A DNA stretch of 64,000 nucleotides from Myxococcota bacterium. Lineage in GTDB: Bacteria; Myxococcota_A; Bradymonadia; UBA7976; UBA1532. This document shows positions 8,494 through 15,348 of the stretch, piece by piece. Position 1 is the stretch's first letter. Each line of letters begins with the position of its first letter. The stretch lies in NCBI GenBank assembly GCA_023150895.1, contig JAKLJY010000009.1, positions 42,377 through 106,376 on the forward strand, written 5' to 3'. The notes under the pieces were generated by a model. It saw only the letters and a list, made by a program, of their open reading frames with translations. It was not told the DNA's origin and did not search any database. A program made the translations under genes and the position numbers.

Positions 8494-9140
8494 GGCACCC
8501 ACCCGGCGGGGGTCGCCACCCGGGCACCGGCCGCACGCCGAATGCGCGCGATCAGCGCACCGGCGCCGAGTCTGTCTTCCGCCGGCGGGTCGACGACGCG
8601 CAGCGGGCCGACGGCGCGCTCTCCCGGCCCGAATGCCACCCGCTCGGCATCGACCGTCCGTCGGGCGTATGCGTGCCCATCCGTCCCCGTCTCGAGGGTG
8701 AACTTGCCGAGGGCGAGGCCGGCGACCACCAGGCGATCGTCCGCAGTGCGCTCGAGGAAGACGATGACACGCTCGCCGGGCTCGAAGACGGCCGCGCCCG
8801 GCACCCGGTGGTGGTGCATCACACCGCCCATGCGGACCGAGCCGCCGGGGGTCGTCAGGACGACGGTCTGCGGGGTCGGCGAACCGACCAGGGTCCGTTC
8901 GACTCGAAGATGGGACTCGGTCTCCACGCGCAGGCGGGTCCCCTCGCCCACGGCGCGGACGCGCACGTCGACGACGGTGGCGACGACGACGCGCTCGGAC
9001 ACGGCGACGAGGCCCTCGATGCCCCGATCGACGACGGTGGTGGCCATCGCGGGTTCAGGACGCACACCGAGGCCGGCGACACCGAGGGCGAGGCAAAGGA
9101 GTGTCGTCGCGCGGCGCCGCGGGGCAGTGGGTCCATGCAT
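8490..9140 (-). CDS. Small exported protein of unknown function in the matrixin operon
   Basis: The product is 216 residues with a signal peptide (basic start, LLCLALGVAGLG, probable cleavage near AMA). The mature part looks like a single beta-rich domain with motifs such as SERVVVATVV, FEPGERVIVFLE and LALGKFTL. I do not know a named family, but I recall that small exported proteins of this look often precede matrixin genes in myxobacteria. It starts three bases after the stop of the CAP gene and its own stop overlaps the matrixin start, so the three genes form one operon. A chaperone, inhibitor or substrate-delivery role for the protease is possible but is only a guess. Confidence 0.75.
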   Translation of the reverse strand: MHGPTAPRRRATTLLCLALGVAGLGVRPEPAMATTVVDRGIEGLVAVSERVVVATVVDVRVRAVGEGTRLRVETESHLRVERTLVGSPTPQTVVLTTPGGSVRMGGVMHHHRVPGAAVFEPGERVIVFLERTADDRLVVAGLALGKFTLETGTDGHAYARRTVDAERVAFGPGERAVGPLRVVDPPAEDRLGAGALIARIRRAAGARVATPAGWVP

Positions 9141-9143
9141 GGC

Positions 9144-10205
9144 TCAGTCCATGAACGCTTCGGTCCAGTAGTTCGACCCGCCGCACGGATCGTGACCGAC
9201 GCCGAAGCGGCTGAAGTTCCCCATGATGTTGGCGTAGTGGCCGGGACTGTTCATCCACATGTCGTGGACGCCCTCGGGGCTCCCGGTACCATAGGCGACG
9301 TTCTCGCCCCAGCCCCCGAAGCGGCCCCCGGCGCGGCGCAGACGGTCGCCCGCATCGCTGCCGTCCGAACCGGTGTGACTCATCCAGCCCATCTGACACT
9401 GATCGCGGCTGTGGGCCTGTGCAGCCTGCACCGCGGCGGGATCACACGTCAGCGGCGAGAGACCGTTGCGCACCCGCGCTTCGTTGACGAGTTCGGCGAC
9501 CCGCGTTTCCGTCGCCGTGCCACAGCTTCCGGGGGGCAAAGGGGCCGGCGGCGGGCTCTCCGGCTCATCGGGGGGCGTGTCGCCACCGCCGGGTCCCGCG
9601 CCGTTGCCGCCACAGTCGTAACCGGTCCGATTGTCCACCCACCCGCAGCCCTGCCCGCTCCAGGCGCAGTCCCAGACGACGAGAAACCCGTTGTCGCAGT
9701 ACCGCAGAACGGTGCCCTCGCACTCGCCGATGAAGTCGATGCCACCACACGGGCCGTCGTTCTGCGGGGGCGGCGCCTCGGGACCCGGATCGACCGGCGG
9801 CGGCGACTCCGGCGAGGCCCCCGCATCGGGCAACACGAGGGGCGGGGCGCCGGCGTCGGGTGTTTCTACGGCCTCGGGTGCAGGGGGATCGACCCGCTGC
9901 GGCGGGAGATCGTCGACGGGCGCGCCGGGACCGGGAGACGGCGCGGCGCCTGCCCCGCCCGTTCCTCCGGGCGCACCGGGGGAGAAACCACCGACGGGCA
10001 GCGCATTCGGATCGATGAAACCGGGTGGTGTGTCGCCCGCGTCGGCCCCCTCGTCGACGAGGGCGGCCTGCGTGCAACTCGCCGCGAGCCCGGCGAGCCC
10101 GACGAAGGCGAGCCCTCGGAGCAGCCCGCGGCGGGCGCGGCGGGCGCGGCGGGCGCGGCGGGAAGACTCGAGGGTCGAGACACCGATGTCACGGACGGAC
10201 GGCAT
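9144..10205 (-). CDS. CAP/SCP (PR-1) domain lipoprotein
   Basis: This 353-residue lipoprotein has a very basic n-region made of Arg-Arg-Ala repeats, a hydrophobic core and lipobox Cys44 (LAASC). A long Gly/Pro/Asp linker follows, then a small Cys-rich segment (about 150-200), and a C-terminal CAP domain (about 225-353). The CAP domain shows LVNEARVRNGLSPL, SHTGSDGSDAGDRLR, GENVAYG and MWMNSPGHYANIM, the classic signature blocks. CAP proteins act outside the cell in lipid or protein binding; some bacterial ones are linked to proteolysis. It is the first gene of the CAP, small protein, matrixin operon. An in-frame start at 10241 would add 12 residues; neither start has a clear Shine-Dalgarno. 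Confidence 0.85.
   Translation of the reverse strand: MPSVRDIGVSTLESSRRARRARRARRGLLRGLAFVGLAGLAASCTQAALVDEGADAGDTPPGFIDPNALPVGGFSPGAPGGTGGAGAAPSPGPGAPVDDLPPQRVDPPAPEAVETPDAGAPPLVLPDAGASPESPPPVDPGPEAPPPQNDGPCGGIDFIGECEGTVLRYCDNGFLVVWDCAWSGQGCGWVDNRTGYDCGGNGAGPGGGDTPPDEPESPPPAPLPPGSCGTATETRVAELVNEARVRNGLSPLTCDPAAVQAAQAHSRDQCQMGWMSHTGSDGSDAGDRLRRAGGRFGGWGENVAYGTGSPEGVHDMWMNSPGHYANIMGNFSRFGVGHDPCGGSNYWTEAFMD
10128..10162. repeat. 9-bp tandem repeat (GCGGCGGGC), 3.9 units
   Basis: Almost four perfect 9-base units code for repeated Arg-Arg-Ala in the signal peptide n-region of the CAP lipoprotein. A change in unit number would keep the frame but alter the positive charge of the signal peptide. Confidence 0.8.
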
Positions 10206-10264
10206 GGGCCCGAGTGGTGCACACGCCGTGCCACCGGCCATTCACCGGCGGTCCCCGCCGCAAC

Positions 10265-10284
10265 ACCCGGCCGCGGCACCGGGT
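10265..10284. terminator. Weak stem-loop after the small MscS gene
   Basis: ACCCGG and CCGGGT form a 6-bp stem around an 8-base loop, 50 bases past the stop of the MscS gene and upstream of the CAP gene on the same strand. There is no T-run. It may end the MscS operon, but short GC stems are expected by chance at this base composition. Confidence 0.25.
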
Positions 10285-10333
10285 CGCGCGGGGAAGCGTG
10301 ACCTGCGCGCCCCACCCCTGCGACCGCGGCGGC

Positions 10334-11140
10334 TCAGCCGCGCACGGGCGCTCCCACCGTCACCGCCGCCGCCGCCCCGGGGGGTGCCCCCAGGCCGATG
10401 CCCGCCGCCCGCAGCGTATCGTTGACCGCGCGCGACAACGCACTGCGCGCCCCGAGGACGTCGCTCTCCCCGATCCAGACACGCAACTGCGCCCGCATCG
10501 TCAGCTCGCCGAGGGCCTCGATCTGCACGAACGGCGCCGGCTCGACCAGGACGACCTCGCAGCGGCGGGCCGCGTCGAGGAGGGCCGCCTGCAGCGCATC
10601 GATGGGCGTATCGAGGGGGACGTGCACGGCGACGTCGAGGCGGCGCACCGTGTACCGGCTGAAGTTGTGAATCACCGCCTTCAGCAGCGTTTCGTTGGGG
10701 ATGCGCACGAAGACGTTCTGGACCGTTCGAAGTTTGGTGCTGAGCGGATCGACGCTCAGCACCACGCCCTCGTGCTCCCCGACCTTGACGTAGTCTCCGA
10801 CCTTGAACGGCTCGTCGGCGGCCAGAAAGAGCCCGCCGATCAGGTTGGACAGCGACGTCTGGCTGGCGAAGCCGACCGCCACCGAGACGAGACCGCCCGT
10901 CACGAGCAAGGGTCCCGGCTCGTACCCGATGGCTTCGAGGGCGACGAAGGCGCCCGTGAGCAGCACGCCCCAGTAGAGCACGGCCCGCGCGATGTTCATG
11001 CGCGGATTGGTGGACTTGCGCGAGATCGCCGCGCGCAGCAGCCGTGCGGCCAGATAGGCCCCCGCCAGGATGATCAGCGCCGTCAGGACCTTGGCGAGCA
11101 GGCCCTTGCCGACGTAGGCCTGAATGAACTTGAGCAGCAT
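10334..11140 (-). CDS. Small-conductance mechanosensitive channel (MscS family)
   Basis: This 268-residue inner-membrane protein should open under membrane tension and release solutes. It has two N-terminal membrane helices (about 13-32 and 45-65). The pore-lining helix follows (about 70-98) with the Gly/Ala packing pattern (GGLVSVAVGFASQTSLSNLI) and then FKVGDYVKVGEHEG. The soluble beta domain contains VRIPNETLLKAVIHNFSR, and an alpha/beta end completes the usual MscS layout at near-usual length. The start ATG at 11140 shares one base with the stop of the upstream gene (TGATG), so its translation is coupled to that gene. Longer frames upstream are the antisense side of that gene's neighbour. 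Confidence 0.92.
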   Translation of the reverse strand: MLLKFIQAYVGKGLLAKVLTALIILAGAYLAARLLRAAISRKSTNPRMNIARAVLYWGVLLTGAFVALEAIGYEPGPLLVTGGLVSVAVGFASQTSLSNLIGGLFLAADEPFKVGDYVKVGEHEGVVLSVDPLSTKLRTVQNVFVRIPNETLLKAVIHNFSRYTVRRLDVAVHVPLDTPIDALQAALLDAARRCEVVLVEPAPFVQIEALGELTMRAQLRVWIGESDVLGARSALSRAVNDTLRAAGIGLGAPPGAAAAVTVGAPVRG

Positions 11141-11871
11141 CAGTCGGACCCCATCGCGCGCTGTGTCAACGCCCGCACGAAGCTGCGCAGGCTGAAAGAG
11201 CCCGTATCCGACGAGGGGCCGAAGCGCAGCGAGACATCCGGGCGCGGGACCTCGGCGAGAATGCGCACCTCGACCGCGTCGTCGTCGGCGAGGTCGACCT
11301 CGACGGCCGAGGCGAAGAGTTGCCGCCCGCCGGCCCACAGAGACAGACCGCCCCGCGGGAGCATGACCCGGTCGAGGCTGCGCACCCCCTCCTCGGGGAG
11401 GGCGACGCGCAGGGGCAGCACGGCGAGGCCCTCACCGACCGACCCCGCCGCGTCGTGCAGCGTCACGTCGACACATCGGGCCATCTGCGGCGCGTCCACC
11501 TGTCCGACCGCCAGCCGCCGTCGCAGCGCCGGGACGGTCTGTTCGAGCACGGGAACCGCGACCGCGCGGTCACCGACGGGCATGTGTTCGACGCGCAGGT
11601 TGACCGGCAGGCCGGCGTAGACCACGGCGCGACCGGCCCCGGGGGCGAGGTCGAGGCGCGCGTCGAAACGCAGCACCAGCGGCTCGTCGGGCACCGTCGG
11701 CACCAGGCGCAGATACCCGCCGGGCAGGCGCAACAGTCTCGGGGCCTGCGGCGGCGGCGTTCGCCAGAGGTGCGTCTCCGGTGCCCCCGCACGGGCGAGC
11801 GCGAGCCCCATCGGCAGTTCGAGGCGCTCGCCCGCCGTCGAGAGCGGCCAGGTCTCGTCCCAGTCGATCAC
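11140..11871 (-). CDS. Unknown soluble protein coupled to MscS (possibly DUF432-like)
   Basis: The protein is 243 residues, without signal peptide or membrane segment, and is rich in beta-type sequence such as EPLVLRFDARLDL, VVYAGLPVNLRVEHMP and CVDVTLHDAAG. I do not recognise it with confidence. In size, composition and position beside an MscS channel it resembles what I recall of DUF432 proteins; this has not been checked. The likely start is the GTG at 11871, which overlaps the stop of the OmpA-like gene as GTGA; another GTG at 11883 would add four residues. Its own stop overlaps the MscS start. The double coupling suggests it is made in step with the channel and may bind or gate it. Confidence 0.7.
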   Translation of the reverse strand: MIDWDETWPLSTAGERLELPMGLALARAGAPETHLWRTPPPQAPRLLRLPGGYLRLVPTVPDEPLVLRFDARLDLAPGAGRAVVYAGLPVNLRVEHMPVGDRAVAVPVLEQTVPALRRRLAVGQVDAPQMARCVDVTLHDAAGSVGEGLAVLPLRVALPEEGVRSLDRVMLPRGGLSLWAGGRQLFASAVEVDLADDDAVEVRILAEVPRPDVSLRFGPSSDTGSFSLRSFVRALTQRAMGSD

Positions 11872-12929
11872 AGGCGCCGCCACCCGCCCGCCGCGTAGGC
11901 GCCGACGCCGGGCGGAGCGTTCGAGATGACGTAGACGGCCCGACGGTTGCGCGCCTCGTCCACGTTGTCTCCGGTCTCGACGGCCAGGCCGTGCTCGCCC
12001 GCGCCGTGGTAATACACCGGGACCTTCAGACCGTTCTTGCGGAAATACTCGGCGATGACCCGCGCCCGCTTCTCGCTGAGGCTCTGATTGTCGCCGTTGC
12101 TGCCGACGGTGTCCGTGTGACCGGCCACGAAGAGGGCGGCGTCCGTGGCCGCCTCGTGCCCGAGTTCCTCGCGGAAACGCGTCAGCTCGTCGTTCACCGC
12201 GGCGATGGCCCGCTGGAGCTTGGGGAACTCGCTCTCGCGAATGTCCCAGCGGCCGGACTCGAAGATGACGTCGTCGTGGGGCACCTCGGCGTACCAGCTC
12301 ACCGCGCGCAACTGCGACCAGAGCCCGAAAGTGTCCGTCAGGCGAAGATCGACGCGGCGGATGTCCGGTCCGGTCGCCGGCCAAGAGACCGTCGTCGGCG
12401 CGCCGGCGCCCGTCCCGGCGAGGTCGACCTGCGTGTTGACGACCTCTTGCCCGCTCTTGTCGAAGACGACGACGTCGGCGCTCTTCAGGGGCCGGTTCGC
12501 GACGAGCACCACCCGGCCGGTGGGCAGGTTGGTGTCCCCGGTGAGTTTGATGACGAGGTCGTCGAGGGCCGCGACCTCGAAGTCGAACTCCATCGACGTC
12601 GGGCCCTCGGCCGTGCGGGCGGTGATGCGGGCGTGCCAGGCCGCCTTGCCCGGCGGTGTCTTGAAGTTCACCCGGTGCTCCGCGCCGCCGCCCAGGTTGC
12701 CGCGCTTGAGCACCTGCCGGGTCTTGCCGGCCGTCAGCTCGATGGTCACGTCGCGGACGTCCTTCTCGGGGAACAGGATGAGCAGGCCGGGCTCGCCCTT
12801 GGGGACGACGTCCTGGACGCGGTAGCGCCAGACCGAGTCCTGTGCGTGGAGGGGGGACGCGGCGAGCAGGGTCAGAAGCAGGGTGAGCAAGAGGCTCGGG
12901 GCGGCGGGGGAAAAACAGGTGCGGGACAT
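11868..12929 (-). CDS. OmpA-family peptidoglycan-binding protein
   Basis: The 353-residue product has a signal peptide (to about residue 29, SPLHAQ). It has an N-terminal beta-rich region of unknown type (about 30-210) and a C-terminal OmpA-like domain (about 225-340). The OmpA domain has VAGHTDTVGSNGDNQSLSEKR and ARNRRAVYVI, with the Asp and Arg residues that grip diaminopimelate in peptidoglycan. There is no barrel, so it is probably periplasmic and held by the cell wall. It lies second in a four-gene minus-strand operon, after the AgmX-like gene (27-base gap) and overlapping the next gene. With MscS at the end of the operon, a link between wall and membrane tension sensing is plausible but not shown. 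Confidence 0.85.
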   Translation of the reverse strand: MSRTCFSPAAPSLLLTLLLTLLAASPLHAQDSVWRYRVQDVVPKGEPGLLILFPEKDVRDVTIELTAGKTRQVLKRGNLGGGAEHRVNFKTPPGKAAWHARITARTAEGPTSMEFDFEVAALDDLVIKLTGDTNLPTGRVVLVANRPLKSADVVVFDKSGQEVVNTQVDLAGTGAGAPTTVSWPATGPDIRRVDLRLTDTFGLWSQLRAVSWYAEVPHDDVIFESGRWDIRESEFPKLQRAIAAVNDELTRFREELGHEAATDAALFVAGHTDTVGSNGDNQSLSEKRARVIAEYFRKNGLKVPVYYHGAGEHGLAVETGDNVDEARNRRAVYVISNAPPGVGAYAAGGWRRL

Positions 12930-12956
12930 GGTCGCAGACCTCGGTCGGTGGGTCGG

Positions 12957-13658
12957 TCAGGGGCTTTCCGGGTTATCGTCCGGCTGGCTCTCGAACTGGA
13001 AGGGGAAGCGGACGACGATCTCGCCGTCGCCGCCGGTCGACGCCGGCGGGTCGAACTCGACGTCTCCCAACGCCTTGAGGACGCACATGCCGAGGAAGGG
13101 ATTCAGCATGCCCTCGTCGGTGCCGCCCTCGTCGATGTCGGCCTCGCGGATGCGCCCGCGGCCGCCCGCCTGGGCGATGACGAACTCGACGAGCAGCTTG
13201 CCGGACAGGCCCGGCTTCTGGGCGAGGGCCTCTTCGTAGCACTTCTTGACTGCCGGGGTGGCCGCGGCGACGCCGGCGCGCACGGACTCGGACGAGAGGA
13301 GGCCGGCCTTCTGCGGCACCGTGCTCGGGGCGGCCCGGGCGATCGCCGGGTTCTGGCGGGCCGAGTCGATGATCGAGCCGGGCGAGAGACCGCTGCCGGG
13401 GGCCATCGACCCCGAGGTCACCGGCGGGGCGACCGTCGATGATGCCGGGCCCGAAACCGGCGGCGGGTCGTTCGTCGTGCCCGCGCCCGCGGCCGTGCCT
13501 GGCGACGCCGCGCCCGTCGACCGCGAGACGATGAGCTCCGGGGGTCCGGCCAGGGGGCCGCTCCGGGACGCGCCCCCTCCGGGCCCGCCACCGACCCACA
13601 GCCAGACGAGGGCCATGAGGGCCGCGCCGATGACGATGCCGAGAAACAGGGTGCGCAT
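12957..13658 (-). CDS. AgmX/PglI C-terminal domain protein, membrane anchored
   Basis: This 233-residue protein starts at the ATG at 13658, which has GGAG five bases upstream. It has one N-terminal membrane helix (about 4-22), a Gly/Ser/Pro-rich linker and a C-terminal domain (about 130-230). That domain has VKKCYEEALAQKPGLSGKL, LGMCVLKALGDVEFDPP and EIVVRFPFQFE, typical of the AgmX/PglI C-terminal family, which is TonB-like and common in myxobacteria, where some members serve adventurous gliding. It heads the operon leading to the OmpA-like protein and MscS, and its promoter must lie in the 59-base gap to the divergent SDR gene. A role as periplasm-spanning energy or force coupler is inferred from family only. 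Confidence 0.82.
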   Translation of the reverse strand: MRTLFLGIVIGAALMALVWLWVGGGPGGGASRSGPLAGPPELIVSRSTGAASPGTAAGAGTTNDPPPVSGPASSTVAPPVTSGSMAPGSGLSPGSIIDSARQNPAIARAAPSTVPQKAGLLSSESVRAGVAAATPAVKKCYEEALAQKPGLSGKLLVEFVIAQAGGRGRIREADIDEGGTDEGMLNPFLGMCVLKALGDVEFDPPASTGGDGEIVVRFPFQFESQPDDNPESP

Positions 13659-13681
13659 GTCGTCTCCGCCGCCGGGGCCGC

Positions 13682-13711
13682 TTGACCCTCCGCGGTCTGC
13701 GGGGGTATTGG
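13682..13711 (+). promoter_or_regulatory. Sigma-70 type promoter of the SDR gene
   Basis: TTGACC at 13682-13687 and TATTGG at 13706-13711 are 18 bases apart. The ATG at 13718 begins six bases after the -10 box, so transcription would start at or near the ATG and the mRNA would be leaderless. No Shine-Dalgarno is visible. Confidence 0.55.
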
Positions 13712-13717
13712 GGCCCC

Positions 13718-14515
13718 ATGCGAGCAAGCGCGATCTACCGTTCCGATCTGCTCCGAGACAAGGTCGTCGTGATCACCGGCGGCGGCTCCGGCATCGGGCA
13801 GGCCATCGCCCTCGAGTGCGCGCGCTTGGGCGCCCGCGTCGCCATCGGCGGCCGGTCCCCCGAAAAGCTCGCGGCCACCCGTGCCCTCGTCGAGGCCGAC
13901 GGTGGCGCCGTGTTCACCCATGCGGTGGACATCCGCGACACCGAGAGCATCGACGCGTTTGCTGCCGCGGTGACCGCCGGGGTCGGCCCCGTCGACGTGC
14001 TCGTCAACAACGCCGGCGGTCAGTTCATGTCGCACGCCATCGACATCCGGCCGAAGGGCTGGAAGGCCGTCGTCGACACCAACCTGAACGGCACGTGGTT
14101 CGTCACGCAGGCCTTCGGGCGGCAGATGATCGCGCGCCGCAGCGGGCGCGTGATCAACATCGTCGCGAACATGTGGCGCGGGTTTCCGGGGATGGCGCAC
14201 ACCGGCGCCGCGCGGGCGGCCGTGGTCAACCTGACGCAGACCCTCGCGCTGGAGTGGGCGAAACACGGCATCCTGGTCAACGCCGTCGCCCCCGGCATCA
14301 TCGAGTCGAGCGGCCTGGACAACTACGGCCCCGAGATGAAGGCCATGGTGCAAGCCGAGATGCCGAAACACGTGCCTCTCAAGCGCCTCGGCACGGTCGA
14401 CGACGTCGCCTTCGCGGTCGTCTACCTGGCGAGCCCCGCCGGCGACTTCGTGACCGGCGAGACGGTCTGCGTGGACGGCGGACAGAAGCTCTGGGGCATG
14501 GCATTCCCCCCCTGA
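13718..14515 (+). CDS. SDR oxidoreductase of the trans-2-enoyl-CoA reductase (PECR) type
   Basis: This 265-residue short-chain dehydrogenase has the NAD(P) motif TGGGSGIG (20-27), NNAG (97-100) and the C-terminal GETVCVDGG. The substrate region matches the peroxisomal trans-2-enoyl-CoA reductase/2,4-dienoyl-CoA reductase group as I remember it: GGQFMSHAIDIRPKGW, the AHTGAARAAVVNLTQTLA block and VAPGIIESSG. Consistent with that group, the usual YxxxK catalytic pair is replaced (Thr162 and Arg166 stand at those places), so it is not a classical alcohol dehydrogenase. The probable reaction is NADPH-dependent reduction of an unsaturated acyl-CoA. It is followed by elbB on the same strand, 38 bases away. 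Confidence 0.85.
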   Translation: MRASAIYRSDLLRDKVVVITGGGSGIGQAIALECARLGARVAIGGRSPEKLAATRALVEADGGAVFTHAVDIRDTESIDAFAAAVTAGVGPVDVLVNNAGGQFMSHAIDIRPKGWKAVVDTNLNGTWFVTQAFGRQMIARRSGRVINIVANMWRGFPGMAHTGAARAAVVNLTQTLALEWAKHGILVNAVAPGIIESSGLDNYGPEMKAMVQAEMPKHVPLKRLGTVDDVAFAVVYLASPAGDFVTGETVCVDGGQKLWGMAFPP

Positions 14516-14553
14516 TGGCGCGCCGGACGGCACGCAAAGACGAGGACACGAAC

Positions 14554-15231
14554 ATGGCCAACGAAAAAGTCGGTGTGGTGCTCTCCGGGTGCGGTCACTA
14601 CGACGGTGCCGAGATTCGGGAGGCCGTCTTCACCCTGCTTGCGCTCGACGAGCGACATGCCCACGCGCTGTGCATGGCCCCCAACGTGCCGCAGATGCAC
14701 GTCGTCGATCACATCACCGGCGAGACCGCCGGCACGCGCAACGTGCTGAGCGAGTCGGCCCGCATCGCGCGCGGTGACATCCGGGACCTCGCCGCCGTCA
14801 CCGCCGACGAGCTCGACGCCCTGATCTTCCCCGGAGGTTACGGCGTCGCCAAGAACCTCTGCGACTTCGCCGTCCGCGGCGCCGAGTGCGAGGTGAACCC
14901 CGAGGTCGCGCGCCTCGTGCGCGAGATGTACGCCGCCCGCAAGCCCCTCGGCTTCATCTGCATCGCGCCCGCCATGGCCGCGGTGATCTTCCGCGAAGCG
15001 GGCATCGACGGCGTGCAGCTGACCATCGGCGACGAAGACACCGGCACCGCCCGCGCCATCGAGGGTCAGGGCGCCGTCCACGTCGCCTGCCCCGTCGGCG
15101 AGGCCCGCGTCGACGCCGCCCACCGGGTCGTGAGCACGCCGGCATACATGTACAGCGCGCCGCGCATCAGCGAGGTCCGCCGCGGCATCGCCGAGCTCGT
15201 CGACCGGGTGATCGGGATGGTCGGGCGGTAA
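14554..15231 (+). CDS. elbB: ElbB-type glyoxalase-like protein (DJ-1/PfpI superfamily)
   Basis: The 225-residue protein matches ElbB from its first motif (VGVVLSGCGHYDGAEIREAV) through MHVVDHITGE and RNVLSESARIARG. The nucleophile elbow is GFICIAPAM, where the Cys is the usual DJ-1 superfamily catalytic residue. ElbB is reported to act as a weak glyoxalase and was linked to isoprenoid synthesis in E. coli; its true role is unsettled. The ATG at 14554 has GAGGA eight bases upstream and gives the N-terminus expected for the family; an ATG at 14515 overlapping the SDR stop would add 13 unlikely residues. It is probably co-transcribed with the SDR gene. Confidence 0.92.
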   Translation: MANEKVGVVLSGCGHYDGAEIREAVFTLLALDERHAHALCMAPNVPQMHVVDHITGETAGTRNVLSESARIARGDIRDLAAVTADELDALIFPGGYGVAKNLCDFAVRGAECEVNPEVARLVREMYAARKPLGFICIAPAMAAVIFREAGIDGVQLTIGDEDTGTARAIEGQGAVHVACPVGEARVDAAHRVVSTPAYMYSAPRISEVRRGIAELVDRVIGMVGR

Positions 15232-15279
15232 GGCCCGAGCGCGGGGGCCGAGGGCGGCGGGCGCCCTGCGGGATTCCCC

Positions 15280-15309
15280 TTGCTCGACTTCAGGGCATTC
15301 CCGTAGAAC
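15280..15309 (+). promoter_or_regulatory. Possible promoter of the giant lipoprotein gene
   Basis: TTGCTC at 15280-15285 and TAGAAC at 15304-15309 are separated by 18 bases and lie 40 bases before the ATG at 15349. Both boxes match the sigma-70 consensus at four positions. The stretch is the least GC-rich of the gap after elbB. Confidence 0.4.
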
Positions 15310-15348
15310 GGCCCCCTTCCATCCGCCAATGAGCCAGCGGACCCCTCG

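Noticed and set aside
14515..14556. Earlier elbB start overlapping the SDR stop
   Set aside because: The ATG at 14554 has a better Shine-Dalgarno and gives the N-terminus expected for ElbB.
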